64,000 bases of DNA from Dirofilaria immitis (GCA_024305405.1 JAKNDB010000107.1:4324501-4388500); one strand, 5' to 3'. Positions 1 to 17,200 are shown, numbered from the stretch's first letter. Program-made: numbers and translations. Notes: a model not told the origin generated them from the letters alone.

Positions 1-32
1 TATTAAGTATAAAACTATAAATTTTTTTACAG

Positions 33-3531
<3,499 letters not shown>

Positions 3532-5748
3532 ATAGAATTAAATAGAAACTATTCTTCCTTCCTCTGTTTCATTTTCATTTATTTTTGTATAGGAGATAGC
3601 AAAGAGTGCCTTTTTTGTCATTTTCATTTCCTTGTAATAAAAAAGAAATTGTAAAAGATAGAATTTATCTTTTTCACTTTTCACTTAATTTAGAAAAAGT
3701 TTTTTCTATGAAAAAACATGTGGTCTTTTGCACATCATTTGCTAATTGGTAGATATGTTTTCTTCTATCTACCAGATAAATTCAAAATACAATATGTGGC
3801 TACTCAATTTCATTTTTCTTGCAAATTTAAAAAAATTTAGAATTGTTTCAAAAAACTATAAAATTGCTGTCTGGATTACATTGAAAGGAAGCATTTTTTT
3901 TTGAAATCATCTTTTAGCAGTTTTTGTTATTTTTCATCATTTCTCTTCATGTGTTTTGCACTCGATGCCTGTTGACACCATTCATTTTCACTATTTTTTT
4001 AGATTTTGGTGAAATAGCAAATTTCCGTTTTGAGTTTTGGCATTTATTAATTTATTCATCAAATATTGTTTTACCATAAACCTTAGTTTTCAAGTTCTAT
4101 TATTATATTAAAGGCTCAGAAAAATTTTCTTTTTAACTCTGTTTTAATTTTATTTTGTGATTGTTTTAAGCCAAATTTTCTCGTTTTATTCGGAGAAACA
4201 AAATCAGACTACGTTTTTTCTGCCTCATTTTTATTTTTATATAATAACAGTAATACTTCGAAATTCAGATAGATTTTTTATTGTTTAGATCGTTTTTGCA
4301 TGAAATTCTTGTTTTCTATGTTGTCCAGGCTTGTAATGATATGTTAGCCGAGTTTTGCTTTTTCGGGAAAACAGCAGCAGATCTAATCCTATATCCTCTT
4401 TCTCCAAAGCTCTCTACTTAATATTTTTTCATGAAATTTTTTAATTTTCACGAAAAATTGACTCTGTTTAATTACAGTCAAAAAATAAAATAAAAGTCAA
4501 GAATGTTTCAACGATCATCTTTTCCTCTTACACATTTGGAAGTATTTTTCTTTTCCTGAATTGAAATAGTGCAAAAATGTATCAGTTCTTCGTTTCATAA
4601 TTCTGAAAATACTTTAAGCTACTTCCTTAATCCAGTCAGTGAAATAAAATTTCCTTTATTATAGCTTCAATTTCTAAAATTATGCAGTACTGATTGTTGA
4701 ATTAGGAAAAGATTTTGCATTTAAATTTATCTTTAACTATTATTTTTATGTGATAATTTGTCCGCTTATTGATCGTTTATTTTTTAGTCTTCGATGATAG
4801 TATGATATTGTCCTGAAATGACGAAAGTATTTCTGTATTTCATTAATCTTTTACTCTGATATTTTTTGAGATTTTTTATTATCGATCTTTATCATCATCA
4901 TATCATTTATTTTGATGGAAATTTTCGTCATTTGAGTTATTATGTGGGAAAAGAAAATTCCCAAGATAATATTTAATGGAAAGCACTTTTTACTATTACT
5001 CAAAAATAATAAGAAGTTGCATGTTGTTTTAATTGAATGATGTATTTTCCTGTTTTTTATTAATTAATTAAATAAAAGTTTGTATTAGCTCAAAATGATT
5101 ACCATTCGTTATCAACGCGACAATATACTGCTATTATTAATGCATTCATATTAAATATTAATTTACTAATGTAATATTTGGAAACATAAAAATAGACTTA
5201 TATTACCTACGTAAGTTATCATTGGCAGTGTGTACAATGCGTTGCATTTGTTGCAAAGCAGAAAATTCTCTTATATGCGTTACAAAGAAAGCAAAATTTT
5301 ATTTCTTTTATCATTGAAGTTTGGGTCTTAAAGTTTTTTTAGGTTGTTTTTAAATTTACCAAATTTTCATGCAAATAATTAAAGAAAAAAAAAGTAGCTC
5401 TTTTGTATTAAATATTTATGACGGTACGATCCTTTATTATTTTTGGAGTTTAATATTTTCTCAGAAAGGAAATTTTAGGAATATTCCGTGTTGTAAATTT
5501 TTGTTAGCCACTTTGTTTTTAGCGAAAAAAATTTTTTTGAAGGGTATGTTAAATAAAAGTTCGTCACTTCTTTTGCATAAGTTTTATATCAATGATGCAA
5601 AAATTTTCTCTTGAGGAATTAAATTTCGGACATTAAAGGTGCAAAACTTATACGAAAAGAGATGAAATTGATACTGAAGGTTAAATTTTTGTAAGACTTT
5701 CAGATTGTTTTATTTATGAAAACGATGTTATAGCAAATATTTTCAAGA
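3532..5748. other. Intergenic, A+T-rich
   Basis: This holds the 3' UTR of the kinase gene and then T-rich non-coding sequence. A 9-bp inverted repeat (TGGTAGATA at 3747-3755 and its complement at 3766-3774, 10-base loop) is the only distinct structure. The open frame near 5369-5614 has random composition and no splice context, so it is not called. Confidence 0.6.
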
Positions 5749-6626
5749 ATGGCTGCAGAAGATGAATCCATCGTAACTCAGCCTATGCGTAAAATTGGTT
5801 TAAAGGTTAAATTTTATAATTTCATTCAAGACTTGAACGTAGAATTTTATAATTTATGATTTCAAGACTATAGTTTTTTATTCTGAAGAAATAGAAAAAA
5901 AGATATGACAGGGAGGAAAAGAAAATCGTAATATATCAGTCAAGTAGTAATTTAATAGGATCAAATTAATAGTTTACGGTTTAACAGTCACTGTTAAATC
6001 AGTTTGCATCAATGCCTTTATCTGTCCTTTCCCAGTTTTTCTTTTTTTATTTCGATATGATATTAAATATGTTATTAAAGTATCATCCATTTAATTAAAT
6101 AACATTTGCGAATAAAAGTATACCAAGATTGTCAGATTTCTGGATTTATTTTTCCACATTTCTTACACTTTCAAAATTTCCTATCATCAAAAATACTGTA
6201 TACATCTTTCAGGAAAAAATTCAAGCTGATCCAGGATTTCCAACTACAGTTATATCAACAATAGTTAGCTTTACCCTGTCAAATTTATTTTTCTACGGTA
6301 TTACAGGAAATCCGCGTGCTGGCATGTAAGTTTTTAATGTTTTTATGAAAGAAAGATAAAATTAAATTTTCAATTTTTAAAAAATAGTTTAATGATAATT
6401 ATTACAGGCTTGCTGGTTTGATATCAATACCAATATGCATTATAACAAATATCGTGGATACGGAACAGGATTACAAAATATGGAAGGAAACAGAAGGAAT
6501 GAGAGCACGTGGTCTTCCAGAAATATTAATTTCAAAAAAGTAAAATACGACTGGGATTATTATGAACCATTACGAAAAGAAATTGAACGGTATTATGGTG
6601 CCGAAATCAAGCAAGAATCCAGTTGA
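5749..6626 (+). CDS. Small two-helix membrane protein, possibly complex I subunit NDUFC2-like
   Basis: Three exons: 5749-5805, 6213-6325 and 6408-6626. The start MAAEDESIVTQP follows an acceptor-like ttttcaag five bases upstream, as expected for trans-splicing. The protein of about 130 residues has a short N-terminal tail, one helix (TVISTIVSFTLSNLFFYGI), a short loop TGNPRA, a second helix (LAGLISIPICIITNIV) and a charged C-terminal tail. Uncorrected, the frame stops at 6541-6543 just after ISKK. One more A in the run 6534-6539 opens a plausible tail (KYDWDYYEPLRKEIERYYG) that stops at 6624-6626. The layout, including a DP before helix 1, a loop of the N-P-x-A type and a DY-rich charged tail, recalls NDUFC2 of respiratory complex I. 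TMEM141 is a weaker alternative. The gene model is good; the family name is a guess. Confidence 0.6.
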
Positions 6627-6629
6627 TTT

Positions 6630-9600
6630 TTTTTTCTTATTTTTGGTAAGCAATTCCAGAACGAGGTATTCTTTGTACCTGATTATTTATCTTTCATTTT
6701 AAGATTTGATGTGATTACGATCAAATATCATGAACCAACAGTAGAGCACAATATTTCACATTAAAAACAAATCTGTATCGAAACATGATGTTATCTAAGT
6801 GAAAATGTTATATGAAATAGTTGTTTACTCTATTTTAATATCTTGTTATTCTTTTGTGGATAGTCTCTTCCGAAGATAAAGTTTCAATTCGGCCATATAG
6901 GATAACATTGAGTAAAAGATGCATAATATATGAATTGTTCTAAATTGTACGATACATATTTTTTAACGAATTATCGAAATAGAATGTGTATATATATTAC
7001 CAAAGAACAATATATTAACCATGACAGTGTTTACTTTTGAGTAATTCATGAGAACATTTGAAGAGTTTCTGGGCTTAAACTTATTTTGTTATTAAAGTCA
7101 TGATAAATGTGGTGATATGATAATCAAATGTCATGAGCCGATAGTAAAACACAATTGCAAATATTGTTTGAGTTTTGTTCATCTTCATTTTTTTCTGTTA
7201 TCTGCAGGCCGAAAATTAAGTTCCGGAATTGAAGATCAAAATGAATCAATGAACTTTGTTTAATAAGAATTATTCATTATAAACTGTTTGTGTTTCATTT
7301 AAATATAACTTTCGATTTTTAATATTATTGAGTTTTTGCTTCCAAAATGCTATCTTCTGTATTGTCACAAAGTGCTAAGTAAAATAATCTAATTATATTG
7401 GCAAATATTATGTGAGAAATATATCCTAAAATGGCCAGTCATTTCTTAGGCAGTAATATTTATTTATTATTTCCTCTATTTATACCAGAAATGGATTTCA
7501 TTTTAGAATTCTTAGATTTTTACTTTTCCATTATGTTATGTTAATAATAATGCGTTATTAATTAATTACACTGACAATTTTAATAATTGGCAGTATTCTT
7601 GAGAAATAAAAAAGTAATGAATTTTTGAGATAACATTTTCATTCCTGTAACTGCTTTATGAATGATTAATGTGATGTAGGTGTATGAGAATTGCATAAAC
7701 TTTAACATGTAAACACGCAAAAACTGCTCATACTAAAATTTATATATAAATACGCAGTAACTGCACATGCATTAGTACATGAATATATAGTAACTATAGA
7801 TATATAAATATATGTATTGAACAATTTATAATTATTCACGATTTTCTATTTGAAAAAATCTTCAAATTATATCCGGCAACTTCTTTTGCTAAATCAATTG
7901 GATACTTAAATATTTGAATATGCTTGAAAATTCATAATGAAATAATCTTTGATTAAATCAAAAATCCATTGATATAAATTCTCCATTTCATGTAGTAAAT
8001 TTAGTATACTCATGTGTTATCTGTCAAATTAAACGACTATAATTATCATCTGATCTCTTGCTTTTGAACGAATCGATCAATTTTTTGTGACATAAATTTT
8101 TTGTTTAGAATTTGCATAAAAAATGCCATCGTTGAATATATTTCAATACCATAAATTTTTATAGAAAATTATTAATCTTGTCTGATAAAGAAATTCGCAT
8201 CATAATATATCTTGAAATGCTATGGTAATATTATTTATTATTAAATATTTCTTTTTATTAATATTATTTATTATTAAATATATATGTTGCATTTAATCTT
8301 ATGGGAGAGACTATTTTTGCTTCAATTTCTGTTTATCTGACTTATATTAAATTTTCATCTAAATTTTTCAAAGAATTTGTTTATTATTTTTATTTTTCAA
8401 ACCAATTTAATAATTGTTATTTCAACATTAATGATGTAATCAATTTATTTTGAAATTGTTAATCAAATACATTAGGATGATAACTTTTTCTTGCTAATTA
8501 GGATTGAATAAACTATTTTCCAAAATTTCATTTCCATTTTCGCTTTTCTTTCTTTACATAAATTTGAATATCAATAAGCGGATATATAAATAAAAAATTA
8601 AAAATAAAAGAAGAATTGAAAGGAAATTATAAAGTAAATATTAATAAAGGCAGAAATGGTTTATTTAGTTAGATATGATTCTTTTATTTTAGTAAAATAA
8701 AAACAAAATGACAATAATTAAGTGGTAAAATTCCAAATTAATTTATATTAGAATTTTCAAATTGAAATTTTTTTCGAAATCAGAGAAACGATGTTAATGT
8801 CGCCCAAATAATGATAATAATAATAAAGATTTTTTTGCAAATAACTAAGTGAAGCTATCACTAGGATTCATTAAAGTTCGGTTTGTTTTCTTCGAAACTA
8901 ATGACTTCAAATAAATGTTTTGGAAAATGAAATACTGGATTTTTTCGGAATGTTTAATAAGTTGAGAAATTTGTTAGATCTTTCGTTTGAGCATTCAGAA
9001 TCTTCTCTTCGTTATTCAAAATCTTCCACTTTGCTATTCAAAATCTCAGCATAACTTCAGTGAAACTTTAGTATTGTATATTAGTTTAACGATATAAGAT
9101 ATTATTTTACTTCCTTTTTATTTTAGACTTTATTTTCAATTTCTTTTAATAAATGTTTTATTACGAAATAAAAAACAAGAAAGTTAAATTCATTATAAAA
9201 AAGTATGAATAATTTGCAAATTATGAAATTGATGAAAAGCCAAAGAAGAAACAGAATAATTTAAATTAATCAAAATACTTTTCTTTTTTAAAATCAATTT
9301 AATTTCAACTCCCTTTAGTCTCATGTAACCATTTAATTTTAATTCGATCCCTTCCCGTAACCGAATTCAATTTCAATTTAATTATTATTGTTTTGCTGCA
9401 ATAAATATACTGCAATTTCATATTTCGTTATTCATATATGTATATTCCATTTTATTCAATGAAAAATTTAAATTAAACAATTTATTGATAAATGATAGGT
9501 CAAACTCGAATTTGTTGACCTATTTGAATTCGGAAAAATTCCTTTTGAGAAAAACGATTGCACTTTTTAAAATTTATTTCATTTTTTTTTATTTTTTCTT

Positions 9601-10388
9601 CCTTTTTACCGATAATACGAATATAAAAGAAATACATTCATTTAGATTAATTATCAATAGAAAAAGGAAAATGAAAATAATGGCAAGTGTTATTTGATTG
9701 TCTCAATTTTTTTTTTTAAAAAATGGATGAAAATCTCGTTTCACTCATTTTTTCTCTCTCTCTTTCTTCGCTTCCATCTCTTCGAGAAAAATGAAACAAA
9801 AGAGAAGAGAATCTTTTGTTATTTTTCGTTTCAAAATTTGAACACTTAATTTTATCAAATATTTTGACAATTTGATTGATCATTGCTCTTTTTTATCATT
9901 GGAAATGCGTAAAAGTTATTTTAGAAATCAGAAATTTTCTTAAAATAACCACTTTTTCTTCCATATTTTTCCTCATTTTTAATACCATTTATTTCATCGT
10001 ATTTTATGTCACATTTAGGACAAAAGAGGAGGAGATAAAGGGTTTTGAACAAAAAAATAAATTCAACCGGATATTTGATTGGAGAAAAATCATTCATCCA
10101 ATTATTCAATTGGTATTTAAACTCGATATTATATTGTAGACCTCATATTTTTATCAGTTTCAATTAATATCTAAGTAATGTTTAGGTCTATATCTTTTTT
10201 TTAAATTTACTACTTATTAAGTATTTGAATTAAATATATTCTGTTCTTTGATTATTCTGGGAATTTTCTCATTAAATCTTACGTTTTTTTCAAGCCAATT
10301 ATATTCGAATTTACACACCCACCTATTATATTGGTTATTTTAAATTTCTTTTTCTCTTGATCTCTCGATAAAAGTTTCATTTTTGCAG
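6630..10388. other. Intergenic, A+T-rich, with a diverged duplication
   Basis: There is no convincing gene. A 32-base stretch at 6721-6752 recurs at 7124-7155 with about six differences. A CT-rich tract lies at about 9745-9785, followed at 10381-10388 by the collagen's trans-splice acceptor. Open frames at 9485-9697 and 9876-10139 are low-complexity Phe/Ile/Lys translations without splice or start context. Confidence 0.55.
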
Positions 10389-10389
10389 G
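10379..10389 (+). promoter_or_regulatory. Probable spliced-leader acceptor of the collagen gene
   Basis: A pyrimidine-rich sequence ending ttttgcag at 10388 lies 13 bases before the collagen ATG (10402-10404). No upstream coding exon is apparent. This is the usual geometry of nematode SL trans-splice sites. It could instead be the acceptor of an intron in a 5' UTR. Confidence 0.55.
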
Positions 10390-10401
10390 AAAAAGAAAGA
10401 A

Positions 10402-13400
10402 ATGAAATATCGATTACAAGGTCCTGCTACTATTGCAGCTATTGCATGCGGGATAGCACTTGCTTCATTAATTATTATATTCCCGATAATTTTAAATGAT
10501 ATAGTAAAATGGAAGAAGAGCTAACATTACATCGTGATGAATATCAAACTATTGCTAATACCATTTGGCGATATTTAATGGAAGAAAGTAAACAATTACG
10601 CTTAACTCGTTCCGCACGACGAGGTCGATCACAATGTATGTTAAATAGATCGAGTTTTCTTGATTAATTTTGTTCTTTAGGATAAAATGATGAGTGAAAT
10701 AAATTTGCTTATCATTGATTTATATGATTTAATCAAATATTTTCTTTTCTTCCAAATATATTTGTTTATTCTTTTTTCTAAACTTTTCCTTAATAATAAA
10801 GTTTATTTTGAATGTGAAAAACATACTCCAAAAATCTTTTTTAATTGAAAGCATTTTTTTCAAAATTTAATTTATAATTTATTTATAGATGATGGCATTG
10901 GAGAAGAAAATCGTGGTAGAGGAAGTGCAGGAGAAAATGGCGGTCGATTTGGTGGTGAAGAAGGAAATGGAAGAAAAATGGATATGGAAAGGAGTGGCAT
11001 CATTTGTAAAAGTTCCAAATAATTGTCCTCCAGGGCCACCTGGACCACGTGGTGACCCGGGTGAAAAAGGTTATAAAATATTCAATCGTTTTAAATAATT
11101 GCTTTTTGGTAAACATTGATTCTAAAGATATTAATGAGAAATTTAAGAAATCCAAGAATTTCATTGGTAATTATTTAAAATTACTATCAATAACATTTTA
11201 GGAATGGATGGTTTGGACGGATTACCTGGCAAGGATGGTATTCCAGGTATTGCGGCGATACTACCATATTCAATTTCAAGCCCATGCGCACCATGTCCAC
11301 CTGGGCCACCTGGTTTACGAGGTTACAAAGGAAAAAGAGGACCACGTGGACCAATTGGCAAAAAGGAGAAACTGGAATGCCTGGTAAATGAATTTTGCAT
11401 TTCTTGCAGAAGTTTAAAATTCATTTGAGGAATAAATATGTATCGGAAGCGATTTATTTCTTCTGGTTAATCCAACAAACTTTCTAGTATTTATTTACTC
11501 CTAAACTACTGTAACAAACAATTTCCAGTTTTATTTCTTTTCAACTACTGTAATGAATCTTTTCAAGTATAGGAAAGATTGATCATTGGTAAAGGCATTT
11601 TGCGCCAATTAATTAATAATAATTTTGTGAGTATTGCTAAAATGAACGATGAAACACTTCTTTAACAAAAAATATCATATTTATATTAAAATTTGAAGGA
11701 CGTGATGGAATGTCTGGTGAGGAAGGGCCTGAAGGTGATATTGGTCCAGCTGGACCACAAGGACCACCTGGCGAAAGTGGTTAGCAAATGATGACTTTTC
11801 AAGTGCAGCAAATCTTTCTATAAATTCTATCAGAATTTTTTTTCGATATTTGATTCTATTATGTTCATATATTAGAATTATTTTAATGAAACTATGTAAA
11901 AGAATTAATTTTTGTGCAAAATTTTGATTGCTTTTTCTCCCATTTCGTGATTCGATAAATAAAGTTTTGTTGCAGGTCCCCCTGGACAAGATGGTTATCA
12001 ATACATGCCTGGTCCACCTGGAGAAAAAGGTGAAACCGGACCACAAGGACCAGAAGGAGATCAAGGTCCACCCGGAGAACGAGGTGACCAAGGCGAGCAA
12101 GGTGGTCATAGACTTGTTAAAATTTTTGAAACTTTAGTTTATTTAAAAACACTTTGACAAATAACGCTTTATTTAGGATTGCCCGGAGAACCTGGACGTC
12201 CTGGACCACAAGGTCCAACAGGACAGATGGGCGTTCCTGGACCAGACGGACAACCAGGACCACCAGGTATGCCATTTCAAAATTTAATCATGCGATTACA
12301 TAAATTCAATAATTTTTGTAATTAATTGATTATTTCTAAGGTGCTGATGCGGAATACTGCCCTTGCCCGTCGCGTAATGGTAAAGGAAACGGTGGCGGAT
12401 ATGAATTCATGCAAGCTGAGAAGCCAAGCGGATATGAATTTAAGCAAGCTGAGAAACAAGGAAGATATGAATTTAAACAAACTGAGAAGACATCGACAAC
12501 CAGAGTTGCAGAAAGTACTGATGGATCAGGCGAAGGAATTACCGAAAAAGCGCCAGGGATACGCCCGAGAAATGGTATATGATTATCAGAATATATGAAT
12601 GAGTAATTTGGATACTTTCTCTGCAATATAGCATGGTGATTCATAGGTTCACACTAATATTATTACTTGAAAACACTTTAAAATTTCCCGATAAACAATT
12701 AGTTAAATAACTTAGCCATATCAGTTTTCATTTTCAGTACATCCAGTTATCATAATTGGTGTATTATATAATTATTTCAGATAATCGATCCACCATTTGT
12801 TACGATAAATTAAATTAATATAAGAAATTTTTTTTTGAAAAGATCGGATTAATAATTAAAGAAATTCCATAGTACAATATTTGTTGTTATTAACATCTAT
12901 ATTGTCTGCATTGGTGTATTATTATTATTTCTTTTTTAAATATTTATCATAAAATATTCATTTTGCACAAGTCTCAGCAAATTTATATTACTTAATTTAA
13001 ATTAATTGTAATTAAATTCAAGTAATTCTTAAATTAAAAGGAAAGGAAAAAGTAATTACTGTTAGCTAAAGTATTTCAATTAGTAATCAGCAGTTATTAT
13101 TAATTGCTAATCTCTTTTGGATACGACACTAATATCATATCTGAAATGACAAACATTAAATTGGAACTTTTTCAAATTTTACAGTTTGGATTGTAATTAT
13201 CATTTCCGAAATCACAAATTTTTTAATTATTACTAAGCTCTTTTTCCAGGCCAAGAAGAGAAACCATTAAAAAATGGTTACGCTGGAACTACGGTAAGAC
13301 TAAATGAACTTTGAAATGTTAAAAAAATATCTTCGAGCTGAAAAAAATTTTTAGAAGAAATTTTAATTGATTTTATGAAATTATTTAATGATATATTTCT

Positions 13401-13479
13401 AGAAAAACCCGATGAAGTACGACCGGTGCAACCTTATAGAAAAGCTGCTCTAGCAGCAAGTTTACGACGTCGACATTAA
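10402..13479 (+). CDS. Cuticle collagen, nine exons
   Basis: Exons: 10402-10635, 10889-11069, 11202-11383, 11699-11779, 11976-12101, 12177-12266, 12341-12574, 13250-13293 and 13403-13479, about 416 residues after frame repair. The N-terminus has the membrane anchor of cuticle collagens ([17 protein letters not shown], then FPIILNDI) and a helical segment with [18 protein letters not shown] basic RSARRGR follows, a likely subtilisin-type cleavage site. Cys clusters [19 protein letters not shown] and YCPCPSR flank and interrupt the Gly-X-Y blocks, as in cuticle collagens where they form disulfides. The tail carries three 11-residue repeats and ends [12 protein letters not shown]. Frame breaks lie in short A runs at 10506-10509, 11017-11019 (one base too many), 11360-11364 and probably 13269-13274. 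Correcting them makes all eight introns phase 1, most splitting a Gly codon. Secreted by hypodermis by analogy. AATAAA lies at 13546-13551. Confidence 0.94.
12397..12495 (+). repeat. Three tandem 33-bp units coding an 11-residue repeat in the collagen tail
   Basis: Units read [22 protein letters not shown] and [11 protein letters not shown]. They lie directly after the C-terminal YCPCP motif of the collagen and before the last short exons. Each carries one Tyr, so they could provide di-tyrosine cross-link sites; that role is inference. DNA units differ by several bases, so the duplication is not recent. Confidence 0.85.
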
Positions 13480-16400
13480 AGGAATTTTCTTCGAGATTAA
13501 CTTTTCGAAAATATATTGAATTCACCGGAACATTTACTGTCTATGAATAAATAGAAATCATTTTTGGAATGGGACTATAAAATTATTTTGATTTAAATAT
13601 GTTTCATTGATGCATATAATTCAATAAAATTTAATTGGTATTTTTATTGTATTATAAGCAAATGAAATTAAAATATTCGACAAAATGCATATTACATTTA
13701 CAAATATTCATTTATTCCAAAAATATCAAGATAATCGATATTTTTTCGAATATCTAAAAATTAGGAATGATCGTAAAATTTTGATTTCTTATTTAAAATT
13801 CTTAAGAATTTTTAGTCTAATTTCACTTAAATTATCTAATAAAAATAAAGAGTGATAATAATACTTTTTCCTTTTCCTTAATACAAATCAAATGAAATAT
13901 AATTTAAAAGTGTGTTTTATAATTTTTTAATACAATTTACAGTACTGCCGAAAGATTACATTATTATTACTGTATTCTAAATAGCACCGTATTCCATCAT
14001 AATGATAATGAAATATATTAAAATTTTAGTTCAACAAAACACATATTGAATTATACATATTGCGGAAAAACATAGCTTGATTGAAAAACTAGAAAGCATA
14101 AATTAAATAAGTATTAAAAATTATTCTTTATGGCTGTTTAATACCACTTATAGTATTGCTGATTATAATGATAATAATAATAATTATTATTATTATTAAT
14201 TATTTAACTTTAACAGAATGGCATATAATTTCTAATGAATGAATCCATTATGTGAAAACTATAATGGGTAAATGGATATCGGAAACTATCTTATTCATTA
14301 TCTATTTATTAAGAATTATAAAATATGTTCAATTATTGTAAACCGTTTATAAATTTCAAAATTTCAAGAAAAAATTTTTATCAATTTTTATAAGTATGTT
14401 TATAAGTATGTTTACGTATATTGCGTACGTCTTTTATTACGGAAAATTTATATATGATAGTAAATCACTGCATAAAATAATTAATAAAAATACTGAAATA
14501 TTATTACGATTCCTCACAACTAAATTAATTTGCAAATACTAGATTAAAATGAAATTAATTAGTTGAAAAAAACTAATACTATATTGGATGATAATTAATA
14601 ATTTCACAAGATATTGTTAATAACAAAATACCATATCACCAATTGTAGTACTTGATTGTTAATCATTATATTCTTTGATATTGATCAAAGAATGTGATCA
14701 CTGATAATTAATGTCGTATTCTTTGATGTTGTTGTGAAATTTATAAATTAAAAGGAATAAATTTCGATCTAATTAATATACTTTGGATAGGAATAAAATA
14801 TTCGATTATATATTGCAATAAGCTTGCTTCGTTAGGCTAAAAACTTAATGATAAAATATAATCATAGAAATGATAATTAAACAGTTTTGCTAACCGGATC
14901 CGGAGTGTTGAATTGACTTACAAGATGAAGTATTAGTCTATTTGTCATCATATAAAACATATCAAATGGAAAGTAAGGTTGGAGTGCTAAAGTTTATAGT
15001 ATTTATCAAGCGATTGTTTAATTTGAGCAAAACGAAGAGCAAAGTCCATTGATATCAAATGAGTGATAGGACTATCAGACAAGGATTGTAGGCTACTTCA
15101 AAACTTGAAATGAACAAAAATTCTCCTTTCTATATCTACAATTCTTCTTTCTTTAAAAAGAGAGAATTTTTTCTTTCACTTTATTTAAATTTAATTTAAA
15201 AAATTTCACAAGTTAGCTTTTAAAATCGTTTATGAATACCAAATAATTATTAAAATATTTATATTATATGAATTTATATAAAATTATTTTAGTCTTTTAA
15301 TTCTATATAAAAATTGATAAATAATTGTTTACAAATATTCCTCAAAAGCTTATTTTATCATATCTCTTAATTTTTTTCTTTTATCAATTTTTTTATTTTT
15401 AAAACATTTTTTCATGTTTCTATCCATTCATTTTGTTTTTATTTTCCTTTTTTATTATGATAAATAAATGCTTTATTTGCATTTAGCAAAAATTTTTCTT
15501 TTAATTCAATAAAAATTATATACAAAAGAGAAAATTTAAATGAACTAATTAAACTTCTCTGATCGATTGAAATTTAAATAAATCGATTAATATTTACGCC
15601 TAAATTAAACGATTGAAAATCTTAAAAGTTCAATTATTTAATATAATATAATTATAAGTCAGTTTTAAATTGCATTAAATTTAATTTAATTACTATTACT
15701 ATGCAATAAATAGGAAAAGAGAAGAAATAGCATATTAATGGATTATCATTGCAATTTATATTTAAAATTAAACTATCATTGTTAAATTAAATTAGAATAG
15801 ATAAGTATTACGCGCATAAAAATAATTGTTTTAATTGATAATGGTAGTTTTAATTATGCATTTTCGTTTTTCTTTATTATCATATTATATCATATCATAT
15901 TATTAGATGGATGAATAGTTGTGAGAAGAGGAAGTTTTTATTTTCAAAATATTTTCAAATGCCAAATCATAAATTATTTAACTATAGTGAATCATGATTT
16001 TATAATGTGGTCTTGTTTGGAACGATAATGGGATTTTTTTCCTTTTTCTCTTCTTTACGTAGCATTATTATTAAATTAAAATAATAACAATCTAAATATA
16101 AATTTTAATTACCTTATTAAATAATTAAATTTTTAAAATTTTAAGCGGTTTGTTTTTGATGTAAATAATGATTGATTCATTAAAATTTCAAAATGTTTCA
16201 TCAATTTGATTAGCTGATTTATTTGAATTTTATTCATTTATTTAAATTTGCAATAATGTTTTATCAGCTTGATTAAATTCATTTAAATTCTATTGGCGTT
16301 TAATTTAACTATTCAACTATTAAGTATTTACAATTATTATTTATAGAAATTATTCGTTAATTTATTTTATCGTTCTTTTTGTTGGCTAATTTTTCATTTC

Positions 16401-17031
16401 AGAAATTTTTATTAATTTCTTTTAATTTTTATAAATGTACGCATAAAGTTATTGTAAAAATTAAAGTATTATTCAGATTAAATGCGAAATGTATTTTTTT
16501 AAATTGAAATTAAATTAGTAATTTTCTATTTTTCTTTTGTCTAAAATTAATAATTTCGATTAAATTTGATTTCAGTTTTCTGAATTATTCAGTATTCAAC
16601 TGCTATTCTAAAAATGATATTTAATCTTAATTTTAATAAAAATATAGAAATAGACTTTAACAAATAATATTTTTTTGTGTCTTCTGGAAAAGAAAAAAAT
16701 AATGATACTTAAAAACAGAAATTTTACATGTGTACTGTAATACAAATATATCATAATAATTAGAAGGTCAGATAGCATTGCCAGTGATAAATGTAACTGA
16801 TAAGAAAATTTATCATTTAATGTCTGAAAGTGCCTTCTAACTTTATTTTCCATTTTTGCTCACAAATTATTTATTTGTTTTATCGGATTTAATATATAGT
16901 AACTAAATATTATAAAATATTTTTTCTTCCAATAATAACAATGTTTTATTATATGTTGAACTTATGACTTTCAATGGTCATATTAATGGAAATATTTTTG
17001 TTTAAAATAATAGCTCATTTAATAGAGAGAC

Positions 17032-17200
17032 ATTTTAATCACCTTAATAATTATACAATTATGCTTTAATTAATTAATAGCAATTAAACAATGCATTTTG
17101 ATCACCCTAATAATAATGTAATTATGTTTTAATTAATTAATAGTAATTAATTTAGTGAAGATATTTTAATCACATAAACCATGCAGTAATTAATAATTAC
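17032..17200. repeat. Imperfect tandem repeat, about 63-68 bp period
   Basis: Units begin with ATTTTRATCAC at 17032, 17095 and 17163 and share a block of TTTAATTAATTAATAG followed by AATTAA. The third unit is degenerate. Located in the gap between the collagen and PTR genes. Confidence 0.65.

Noticed and set aside
9485..10139. Open frames of 70 and 87 codons upstream of the collagen
   Set aside because: Low-complexity Phe/Ile/Lys composition, no acceptor or donor joining them to the collagen anchor, and frames on both strands overlap.
11681..12644. Minus-strand open frames of 142 and 102 codons across the collagen
   Set aside because: They are shadows of the Gly-X-Y coding exons on the plus strand, which match cuticle collagens in every block.
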